From NCBI GenBank assembly GCA_002005505.1, contig KV908431.1, positions 357,501 through 370,000 of the forward strand: a stretch of DNA of 12,500 bases. The letters run 5' to 3'. A program made the translations under genes and the position numbers. Every line of letters begins with the position of its first letter. The first letter of the stretch is position 1. The notes beneath the pieces were generated by a model. That model made no database searches, was not told the DNA's origin, and was given only the letters and a program-made list of their open reading frames with translations. Source of the stretch: Botryococcus braunii. Its lineage: Eukaryota; Chlorophyta; Trebouxiophyceae. Of this stretch, positions 7,051 through 12,500 are shown one piece after another.

Positions 7051-7326
7051 TTAAACATTAGCACGTTGTTCTGCTGGGACGATGTTACTGCTCCTTGTCA
7101 TATGTTCCATCTCTTTCCGCATTCCATAGATCCGGCGGGGTAGTTCTCGGGCTCCAGTATCCAAAATAGTCTCCCTCTTATTCATGCACTTCCTCGTTAA
7201 GGCAGTTGCGTTCCTCAGCGTTTGTCTGATGGTGTTACATATTTCATGAACCTTCTTAGAAGCACCAAAGGCTTTACCTTTCACAGCCATTGTGGAAACC
7301 TTGGCAGATATCTCGTTCATGATCAT
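7051..7326 (-). CDS. Unidentified small basic protein (91 codons)
   Basis: Minus-strand frame with start codons MIMNEIS at 7326 and 7320 and TAA at 7051. The product is Lys/Arg-rich (AVKGKAFGASKKVHEI, RKCMNKRET, ELPRRIYGMRKEME) with no membrane segment and may bind nucleic acid, though that is only suggested by charge. Its stop lies 8 nt before the ATG of the next frame (7042), an unusually compact arrangement for host animal genes and more like a mobile element or viral insertion. A 34-bp near-palindrome sits directly upstream. No motif allows a family name. It might also be an exon. Confidence 0.4.
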   Translation of the reverse strand: MIMNEISAKVSTMAVKGKAFGASKKVHEICNTIRQTLRNATALTRKCMNKRETILDTGARELPRRIYGMRKEMEHMTRSSNIVPAEQRANV

Positions 7327-7363
7327 GACGTTTTACCCAAGAGGACGTCATCTTGGGTAAAAC
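7317..7363. repeat. Two adjacent palindromes upstream of a minus-strand frame
   Basis: TCATGATCATGA (7317-7328) is a perfect 12-bp palindrome overlapping the minus-strand start codons. One base on, GTTTTACCCAAGA (7330-7342) and TCTTGGGTAAAAC (7351-7363) are perfect 13-bp inverted arms whose 8-nt centre itself contains GACGTC, so all but one of the 17 base pairs of a 34-bp palindrome match. The position fits an operator-like or element-terminal role, or a hairpin in the transcript leader. Confidence 0.85.
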
Positions 7364-7531
7364 ACTACCAATTGTTGCAAAATCTGTGAGTCCAGCGTAA
7401 ACAAGACCTCGCACCACAATACTATCTGGTGGGTCTGCTTAAATGCTAATATATTCATTTGAACCAAAATTGCACTTTTGAGTCAGATCCGTCTCGCGTG
7501 AGAGGGATTAAATCACGTGGCGCGACAATAT

Positions 7532-7569
7532 TGTGTCCCTTATCTACTATTAATGTGTCCCTTATCTAC
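7532..7569. repeat. Short direct repeat, period 22
   Basis: TGTGTCCCTTATCTAC occurs at 7532-7547 and again at 7554-7569. It is a small tandem duplication with no evident function. Confidence 0.9.
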
Positions 7570-7651
7570 CGTAATGCATACAAGGGCTTGAAATGTGTGA
7601 AGGAAAGCGCTCCCGGTAAAGCCAAATGACAGGGAACTACCCATGACTGAT

Positions 7652-7679
7652 TAAAACTTTCCTAATTAGGAAAGTTTTA
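7652..7679. repeat. 28-bp perfect palindrome
   Basis: The left half TAAAACTTTCCTAA is followed without spacer by its exact reverse complement TTAGGAAAGTTTTA. It lies two bases before a second hairpin (7682-7705). A perfect palindrome this long is uncommon by chance; it may be the end of a mobile element, a dimer binding site or a replication relic. Confidence 0.9.
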
Positions 7680-7681
7680 CG

Positions 7682-7705
7682 ATACCCAGCTAATAAGCTG
7701 GGTAT
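7682..7705. repeat. 10-bp stem with 4-nt loop
   Basis: ATACCCAGCT (7682-7691) and AGCTGGGTAT (7696-7705) are perfect inverted arms around AATA. It pairs with the palindrome at 7652-7679 to form two hairpins in tandem. There is no T tract and the setting is eukaryotic, so I do not call it a terminator. Confidence 0.9.
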
Positions 7706-7715
7706 TGAAGACTGT

Positions 7716-7750
7716 ACATGTCCAGGGAATGAATGACATGTCCAGGAATG
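7716..7750. repeat. Short direct repeat, period 20
   Basis: ACATGTCCAGGGAATG and ACATGTCCAGGAATG start at 7716 and 7736, giving an imperfect tandem duplication directly after the two hairpins. Confidence 0.85.
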
Positions 7751-7875
7751 TTCATCCCGGTGTGGTTTTATTACATGTATTACTCAGGAGTCCCCCAGTT
7801 GCCACTTTATACATTTAGGCCGATGTGGGTCTTCCTCAGAACAATGGTCTTTCTATAAATGTTCAAATGCAGGGA

Positions 7876-7971
7876 TATAAATAACATGTGGCAAGCCTGG
7901 GTCTTTCACCTGTTCGGCATCAAGTGTGCAATCAATCATAACAGGCCAAGGAAAAGGACCAGTACACGTTG
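7876..7971 (+). promoter_or_regulatory. Possible TATA promoter with noncoding first exon
   Basis: TATAAATA at 7876-7883 is followed about 30 bp later by an initiator-like TTTCACC whose A is at 7908. This is the usual spacing for animal TATA promoters. From 7908 the sequence has no ATG up to a consensus donor, G/GTAAGT, at 7971/7972. The three signals in the right order suggest transcription to the right with a 64-nt noncoding first exon, but no convincing coding exon was found downstream within the window. Each motif is short enough to occur by chance. Confidence 0.25.
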
Positions 7972-8903
7972 GTAAGTAGTGCCTGGTCTACAGAACTACA
8001 GAACGTAACAGGCACTAAATGATCGTTACACGCAAGCTAACATAACACTGTTTGGCCTGCGAGCCTGTACAGGAACTTAACATTTACGTAAGGTTAAGTA
8101 TACACACTACATTCTGTTATGTATACACTGGCGTTTTGATCGATGTGATAGCGCGTAATTACATCATAATGAGGGTATATATGGATGCACTTATGGGTGG
8201 GAGGATTGTATCCGTAATATATCCATAAACATCACGGATGTATCACTGTCCTTTATGCAGCCCTCTCACCCCGGCCCCCACCTTACACAGACAAGTACAG
8301 GCATTTATCTATCCTCCAAAGGTTGGCAATGAAGTCACGTAGCGAGTGAAGTACAGAAGCAAAAATATGAGAACTCTCGCATTGGGAAGTCAAGCAAGAG
8401 AGGCAATCATCCCTCAGTATCATAAGCAGTGGATAACAGATTCAAATCCCCAAAACTTTATTATACTGATTGGGGGCAACCCCAGGTGTAGATACATAGG
8501 AGATTCCTGCCGGCAGAAAAACCTTTGGGACTCATTCTGATCGTATTCAGCCAGTTTTTAAAACGTTTAAGACGTGCCAGCAGCGTGCACGCGTGCGTAC
8601 GTGGCCAGGCATGATACGTAGCATGTGTACCTGCACGCATGTGTGCGCAAGCTATGTGTACATGTGTACATGTCCACCTTTGGTAGCTCACGTCCCCGCA
8701 AAATCAGTGCATGACCATGCTTTCTTGGAGAGACGTGTGTTTTAAGGGCTAACCCTCATATCAAGCGATGTTGGGGGGCCGAGTTGGACTCGAAGTCAGT
8801 CCCCCGTCACATGTGATGTCGGGACCTGACCCATCTGGCGTACCGTGCAGACCCCGAGGTCTTGTACCTCGATGTAGGACAACGGAACCAGGGCCAAGGC
8901 TAT
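7972..8903. other. Unassigned sequence
   Basis: No supported gene. If the promoter at 7876 is real this would be its first intron. About 8560-8680 is rich in alternating and palindromic words (GTGCACGCGTGC, TGTACATGTGTACATG). Near 8775-8805 GGGGGG and CCCCC flank a small CGAG/CTCG stem, and CGAGGT/ACCTCG forms another near 8857, but no tRNA or snRNA fold was recognised. Confidence 0.4.
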
Positions 8904-9053
8904 AGCGCTAGAGAGGGAAGAAGATACATTAACAGATGGATACCCTGAATTATCATTCACTATTGTAGGCACAGCCCACCAGTGTAACTGGTATATGGCC
9001 TTACACCTAAGTGCAATACCGATGGTTCCCTATCTCTTCCTTTCCTTAGCGCT
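8904..9053. repeat. Imperfect terminal inverted repeats, 150-bp span
   Basis: AGCGCTAGAGAGGGAAGAAGATA (8904-8926) is partly the reverse complement of 9031-9053, which starts TATCTCTTCC and ends TAGCGCT; the outer 7 bases match and the inner part matches with one gap and several mismatches. Inside is a small stem ACCAGT/ACTGGT. The size would fit a miniature inverted-repeat element, but no target-site duplication was found. Confidence 0.35.
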
Positions 9054-9142
9054 TCCAGCGCTATCCCAAAACCTCAATGCGTTGCGTACGCTCAGTCCTT
9101 GTTCCGGAACGTTCCGTTGATCCGCTGGCATATTATGGAGAG

Positions 9143-9150
9143 TATAAATA
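9143..9150 (+). promoter_or_regulatory. TATA-like motif
   Basis: TATAAATA, the same octamer as at 7876, in the setting AGTATAAATACT, which is itself palindromic. No initiator, exon or coding frame with support follows, so this is only a motif match. Confidence 0.12.
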
Positions 9151-9259
9151 CTATATCACTAAGCCATCATTAATGCATCGTCAGAACATGCATCAATTTC
9201 AAAAGAACCCCACTGTGCTTCTATCGCTTACAAAACGCTTCCCCAGCATACAGTCTTCA

Positions 9260-9424
9260 TTTAGTCCATGAAGGGATTATCCGTGTCCACATGCGCAACC
9301 AACAATTTTTCCATTGATGTCCATCGCGGTGTTGTAGCTCCTCTTGTTCATCATATCCTTCGTTTGTGTCCCAAGTAGTACTTGAAGAGCTGGTTTCATT
9401 CTCAGTGGTTGTAGCATCTTCTGA
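9260..9424 (-). CDS. Possible acidic Ser/Thr-rich exon (55 codons)
   Basis: Minus frame open between TGA at 9425-9427 and TGA at 9257-9259. It reads SEDATTTENETSSSSTTWDT and continues acidic (NEGYDEQEELQ) into a Trp-containing tail. An acceptor-like CTTGATCAG lies at its upstream edge and there is no ATG at its start, so if real it is a terminal exon. The overlapping frame with an ATG-like start at 9277-9477 is less convincing. Unknown family; chance is a serious possibility. Confidence 0.17.
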
Positions 9425-9561
9425 TCAAGTGCCCTCGACATAAATAACTTCGGGTAGCATGAGTACCGGTATCGCACGGCCCCCTGGGTCCTCTGGCTCC
9501 TCGCTGGGTATTTGTGTGATGCAGTATCGGTTACTGTCGCTGTTTGCGGGCATGACGAATG

Positions 9562-9582
9562 TATATATATATATATATATAT
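9562..9582. repeat. TA dinucleotide array
   Basis: About ten perfect TA units, a simple microsatellite in otherwise unique sequence. Confidence 0.97.
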
Positions 9583-9672
9583 TTATAGATTTGCACTGCC
9601 GACAAAGATATCAATGGGGATGACAAGTCCATCAACGTCTACTAGGAATCTCCGGTTTTAACCCCATGGTGC

Positions 9673-9690
9673 ACTCTCAACGTTGAGAGT
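9673..9690. repeat. 18-bp perfect palindrome
   Basis: ACTCTCAACGTTGAGAGT equals its own reverse complement with no spacer. The flanks do not extend the symmetry. It could be a dimer binding site; nothing nearby supports a role. Confidence 0.9.
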
Positions 9691-9816
9691 TAACTTCTCA
9701 TCTTCACTTGAGTATTTCAGCCTGGAAGCCTCAACATGATCCAACATGCCTATCTGACGTGCGGCGGAGTGCGAAATCATGGTATTCGTTGCTCCAATAG
9801 GTCTAGACACCTGAAA

Positions 9817-9864
9817 ATCTGCAGTGTCAATTGCAACGCAATCTGCAGTGTCAGTTGCAACGCA
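9817..9864. repeat. 24-bp tandem duplication
   Basis: Two adjacent 24-bp units beginning ATCTGCAGTGTCA differ at one base (CAATTGC versus CAGTTGC). The second is followed by ATCT, the start of a third unit. Confidence 0.93.
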
Positions 9865-10140
9865 ATCTAGTGAACACTACCGTTGCCACTGTGCCGGCCA
9901 TACAAAACAATACTATATTGAAGATGGCATCATTGACACTTCAGATCTGATCAATTTAGGGTTCAAATGCGGTTTATACACTTGCAAGGAGTCTCGTCCC
10001 TGACTGTTGTGAAAAATCTCTTGAGACATACGAGTTTAATTAATTATAATAGCTGAAGTACACATTTTAATTTGTGCCTCGTTTCATATTTTCCTTCGCG
10101 GGTTCTACAGCTAGCTAGGAGGAGACACAACGGGGGGATG
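9865..10140. other. Unassigned sequence
   Basis: AT-richer unique sequence without a supported gene, RNA or repeat. It leads into the trinucleotide-rich region. Confidence 0.4.
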
Positions 10141-10143
10141 CTG

Positions 10144-10250
10144 GTCCTCATCATCGCCACCACCATGATCATCATCATCACCATCATGGTCACCAGCACC
10201 ATCATCATCATCATCAACGTCCTCGTCCACATCATCCTCATCCACATCAG
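10144..10250. repeat. Imperfect CAT/ATC trinucleotide tract
   Basis: Runs of ATC/CAT with CAC, GTC and CTC interruptions. On the minus strand one frame gives Asp/Glu/Gly-rich peptide (VDEDDVDEDVDDDDDG), offset from the Glu frame of the adjoining TCC array. If this is the remains of the acidic start of a gene like that at 11300-11813, it is out of frame. Confidence 0.85.
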
Positions 10251-10256
10251 CCCCCG

Positions 10257-10319
10257 TCCTCCTCCTCCTCCTCCTCCTCCTCCTCCTCCTCCTCCTCCTC
10301 CTCCTCCTCCTCCTCCTCC
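10257..10319. repeat. (TCC)21 array
   Basis: Twenty-one perfect TCC units. On the minus strand, in the frame starting from ATG in CCATCC near 10360, they encode 20 Glu and then meet TGA at 10247-10249 shortly after. In the homologous downstream copy there are ten perfect units (11740-11769). Confidence 0.97.
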
Positions 10320-10480
10320 CCATCAACGTGTGCATCATCATGTTCCTGTTCATGGGCGTCCATCCAAATCATGATCCGACCCTAAACTTCCTTGTCGTCA
10401 AGCACTTAGTACGGTTTTACGCATGTGATCACATTGCGATATTGCGTAGCCTTGTTATATTTTATCCTTGTTAACGTTTA

Positions 10481-10596
10481 CCGTTATTGTTGCTGTTGCT
10501 GATGCTGCTGTTGCTGCTGTTGTTGCTGCTGTTGCTGTTGTTGTTGTTGCTGTTGTTGCTGTACATGTTCTTGTTCTTGTTCTTGTTGTTGTTGTT
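10481..10596. repeat. TTG/CTG trinucleotide array, short copy
   Basis: Imperfect TTG, TGC and CTG units with GTTCTT hexamers at about 10566-10585. It corresponds to 11931-12313. Poly-Leu or poly-Val peptides read through it are not genes. Confidence 0.95.
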
Positions 10597-10597
10597 A

Positions 10598-10646
10598 TAA
10601 CACCAAATTAGGTGCTAGGTGTTAAATATCCTATAGCAAGGTGTTA
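10598..10646. repeat. TAACACC / GGTGTTA motif cluster, copy 1
   Basis: TAACACC at 10598-10604 is an inverted match to GGTGTTA at 10618-10624 and 10640-10646. A single unit GGTGTTAAATATCCTATA is present here, against two in the downstream copy. Confidence 0.85.
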
Positions 10647-10715
10647 TTTTAAAGAACATATACACAACAAACGTTAACACAAGCAAATTGCGGCCTTCAG
10701 TTTGGACTCACTTGT

Positions 10716-10958
10716 ATGACTACTGCCGGTCCACGTGTGCGGCGGGCCCGGGGCAGGGGATTAACCGTTCCTTGCTTTGTAAGATGTGACCATCTTTTTT
10801 GGCAACCCCTTGCACCGCGGTCAAGGATTCTGCCTAAAAGAAATAGTTTCTCAATGCATGAAAGAGCTGCTATGGCATCGTACGGTCAGAAATGTAAGAA
10901 AAGGCAAAATCTTAAGCAGGTAAATGTGACACATCAAGGCCATCATGATTGCAGTTAG
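10716..10958 (+). CDS. Possible small basic protein (80 codons), poorly supported
   Basis: Plus frame from ATG at 10716 with a very basic start (TAGPRVRRARGRG) and a basic later part (YGQKCKKRQNLKQ), ending at TAG. AATAAA signals follow at 10963 and 10981, which is the main support. A donor-like AAGCAG/GTAAAT lies inside. The duplicated copy at 12436 has the same ATG but a TAG after eleven codons, so the frame is not conserved between copies. Family not recognised. Confidence 0.2.
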   Translation: MTTAGPRVRRARGRGLTVPCFVRCDHLFWQPLAPRSRILPKRNSFSMHERAAMASYGQKCKKRQNLKQVNVTHQGHHDCS

Positions 10959-10962
10959 TTTC

Positions 10963-10986
10963 AATAAAGATTTGTTGGACAATAAA
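10963..10986 (+). promoter_or_regulatory. Two AATAAA polyadenylation-type signals
   Basis: AATAAA at 10963-10968 and 10981-10986, 18 bp apart, just after the frame ending at 10958. The hexamer is the animal polyadenylation signal, but it is common in AT-rich DNA; a downstream GT-rich element is not obvious. Confidence 0.25.
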
Positions 10987-11299
10987 CTTCTCCGCTGCGG
11001 GGAGAATTAGCTTTCTTCCCGGCGGGTGGTTCCTGACAAATTTGTGGAGACGCAAGCTAAAAGTAAGTTATGTACTTGGTGTCAAAATGTATAGCAATGT
11101 TATGGTTTCGTATAAACTCTCATGAAAAAGAAGAGTTCATAAATCATCCCTCTGCCAAGGTCTGTATATGAGGTCGATATCTAACATTACGCTTACAAGC
11201 CGTCGTGCTGACTTTAAATCTAGTAAAGCGGCAGCTGTATTAAGAAAGCGGTGACAGTACAAGACCGGTTACAATAATCTCGACTGCGCAATTATCATT
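10987..11299. other. Unassigned sequence
   Basis: Unique sequence with one small stem (TTCTCC/GGAGAA at about 10988-11006). No gene supported. If the minus-strand gene at 11300-11813 is real, this would hold its 3' untranslated region and flank. Confidence 0.4.
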
Positions 11300-11813
11300 T
11301 CATTGTGCCAGGCACCATGTACAATTCGGCACGGAATACACGTTAGTCTGTAGGGGGACGCCGGGCCAGGGAGGATGGGGCACAGGATTTACACACGTAC
11401 CTACTTGCTCCCAATTACGAAGTAAGGTTGTATCTTCACGCCACTTAAGAGCTTTTATTGTTTTTATTAGCCTATCGTCCTGCTTGGAAGCAATCTCAGT
11501 CAAATCACGAAAGTTGGTATTAACACCAATTGGCGATGGAAACTTTAAAGTAAAAATAAGCTTTAGCATTCAGACTCACAGTTTATCACGTTCCTGAGTC
11601 CTGTTGCTGGAACACACAAGGCCAATTGCATACCTCTTCGTGAGTCCAATGTCGACTACGGGGGCGCATCAAGAATTTTCCAGATCCGAAATCCTCATCA
11701 GCGTGCTCATCCTCATCAGCGTGCTCATCCTCCTCTTTCTCCTCCTCCTCCTCCTCCTCCTCCTCCTCCCCATCAACGTGTGCATCATCATTTTCCTGTT
11801 CATAGCCGTCCAT
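11300..11813 (-). CDS. Candidate three-exon gene: acidic N-terminus, unknown family
   Basis: Exon 1 (11813-11634, 60 codons) starts MDGYEQENDDAHVDG after an in-frame TGA, then ten Glu, two DEHADE repeats, and a basic end (RPRSRHWTHEE) at donor GAG/GTATGC. After a 91-nt intron, a pyrimidine-rich acceptor (TTTTTACTTTAAAG) opens exon 2 (11542-11405, 46 codons), reading FPSPIGVNTNFRDLTEIASK and on to LLRNWEQ. CAA/GTAGGT to CCCCCTACAG would remove 57 nt to exon 3 (11347-11300, ending LAQ). All junctions are phase 0, giving about 121 residues; the 57-nt stretch is also open, so it may be retained. Not recognised; the acidic part suggests a nuclear or chromatin-associated protein only by analogy. 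Its upstream flank is duplicated at 10257-10782. Confidence 0.4.
11693..11728. repeat. 18-bp tandem duplication
   Basis: CCTCATCAGCGTGCTCAT occurs twice in direct succession. On the minus strand it encodes two in-frame hexapeptides (DEHADE type) in the acidic part of the candidate gene, adding six residues without a frameshift. Confidence 0.95.
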
Positions 11814-11920
11814 CCAAATTCATGGATCGACCCTAAACGTCCTTGTCGTCAAACAATTAGTATGGTTTTACGCATGTGATCACATTGCGATATTGAGTAG
11901 CCTTGTTGTATTTTAGCCTT

Positions 11921-12313
11921 GTTAACGTTTATTGTTATTGTTGCTGCTGTTGTTGATGTTGTTCTTATTGGTGTTGTTGTTGTTATTGGTGTTGTGCTTG
12001 TTGTTGCTGTTTTTGTTGTTGTTGGTGTTGGTGTTGGTGTTGTTGCTGTTGCTCTTGTTGTTGATGTTGTTGATGTTGTTAACGTTTATTGTTATTGTTG
12101 CTGCTGTTGTTGATGTTGTTCTTATTGGTGTTGTTGTTGTTATTGGTGTTGTGCTTGTTGTTGCTGTTTTTGTTGTTGTTGGTGTTGGTGTTGGTGTTGG
12201 TGTTGTTGTTGTTGCTCTTGATGTTGCTGTTGTTGTTGATGTTGTTGTTGTTGGTGGTGTTGTTATTGTTGTTGTTGTTGTTGTTTGTGCTGCTGTTGCT
12301 GTTATTGCTGTTC
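11921..12313. repeat. TTG trinucleotide array with internal 157-bp duplication
   Basis: Imperfect TTG/CTG/GTG units. Within it, 11921-12077 is repeated from 12078, both starting GTTAACGTTTATTG. The two are identical for over 110 bp, after which the second has one extra GGTGTT unit. The equivalent array in copy 1 has only one GTTAACGTTTA start (10470). Poly-Leu/Val frames here are low-complexity artefacts. Confidence 0.95.
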
Positions 12314-12375
12314 TAACACCAAATTACAGGTGTTAGATATCCTATAGGTGTTAGATATCCTATAGAAAGGTGTTA
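12314..12375. repeat. TAACACC / GGTGTTA motif cluster, copy 2
   Basis: TAACACC at 12314-12320, then GGTGTTA at 12329, 12347 and 12369. The 18-bp unit GGTGTTAGATATCCTATA is tandemly repeated (12329-12346, 12347-12364), where copy 1 has one unit. Confidence 0.9.
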
Positions 12376-12500
12376 CTTTAAAGAACACTTACACAACGAA
12401 CGTGAATACAAGCAAATTGCGGTCTCCAGTTTGGACTCACTTGTATGACTCCTGCCGGACCACCTGTACAGGTGCGGTAGGGCAGGGGATTAACCATTCC

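Larger units (their letters stand above)
10257..10782. repeat. Duplicated 5'-region block, copy 1
   Basis: From the TCC array to about TTAACCGTTCC this block matches 11740-12500. The matching parts are the CATCAACGTGTGCATCATCA segment, the CCTAAAC and CACATTGCGATATTG flank, GTTAACGTTTA, the TTG array, TAACACCAAATTA, the GGTGTTA words, and the AAGCAAATTGCGG and TTTGGACTCACTTGTATGAC stretches. Offset is 1450 bp at the left and 1716 bp after the TTG array, because that array is about 265 bp longer in copy 2. Relative to the minus-strand gene at 11300-11813 the block comprises its acidic start and upstream region. Confidence 0.93.
11740..12500. repeat. Duplicated 5'-region block, copy 2 (runs off the window)
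   Basis: Counterpart of 10257-10782, starting in a ten-unit TCC array and continuing to the end of the window, where it still matches copy 1. It differs by a much longer TTG array, an extra GGTGTTA unit and scattered substitutions. It contains the first codons and upstream flank of the minus-strand candidate gene. Confidence 0.93.

Noticed and set aside
7317..7750. Hairpins as transcription terminators or a CRISPR array
   Set aside because: There is no T run after the stems, no regular repeat-spacer pattern, and the setting is eukaryotic.
8775..8885. GC-rich stretch with several small stems, considered as a structured RNA gene
   Set aside because: The stems are only 4-6 bp and do not combine into a known fold; no promoter or terminator for RNA polymerase III was recognised.
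10111..10353. Minus frame with 20 Arg followed by Asp-rich peptide
   Set aside because: The poly-Arg is the TCC array read in a frame offset from the Glu frame used by the paralogous copy; the Asp-rich part is a CAT/ATC repeat.
11919..12336. Poly-Leu and poly-Val frames of up to 134 codons
   Set aside because: They are translations of the TTG trinucleotide array; the hydrophobic peptide is not evidence of a membrane protein.

Overview
The window looks like intergenic and intronic DNA from an animal nuclear genome. It has long GT arrays, several trinucleotide arrays, local tandem duplications, short split reading frames bounded by GT/AG-type junctions, TATA-like and AATAAA motifs, and no long open frame. 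No ribosome-binding-site or operon logic, rRNA, tRNA, CRISPR array or prokaryotic gene is visible. The microsatellite load and TACATGT-type words fit a marine invertebrate such as a lancelet or mollusc, but the species cannot be fixed by eye. No protein here is recognised with confidence.

Layout. 1-1060 is mostly unassigned, with one possible minus-strand exon for a membrane segment (464-562). 1063-1165 is a dense cluster of palindromes around a 17-C run. About 1200-1950 is CpG-rich with uninformative overlapping frames. 2185-2545 holds two copies of an 80-bp repeat. 2691-4703 holds two tandem copies of a roughly 0.9-kb block, each preceded by and containing GT arrays; further GT arrays lie at 5027-5267, followed by a 22-A tract. 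5560-7326 is the most gene-like part: a series of minus-strand reading frames of unknown family, broken by stops and by a 38-bp tandem duplication, and headed by a 34-bp near-palindrome. 7652-7705 has two adjacent hairpins. 7876-7971 could be a promoter with a noncoding first exon. 8900-9870 holds small repeats and one short open frame.

10257-10782 and 11740-12500 are a second pair of duplicated blocks. On the minus strand each carries the start of an acidic protein, its upstream flank, a TTG/CAA array and a GGTGTTA-motif cluster. The downstream copy leads into a plausible three-exon minus-strand gene (11300-11813). The upstream copy has a different array length and runs into a stop.

No coherent multi-gene system is evident. 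The notable content is structural: repeated local duplication next to microsatellites, and an unidentified decayed coding block.
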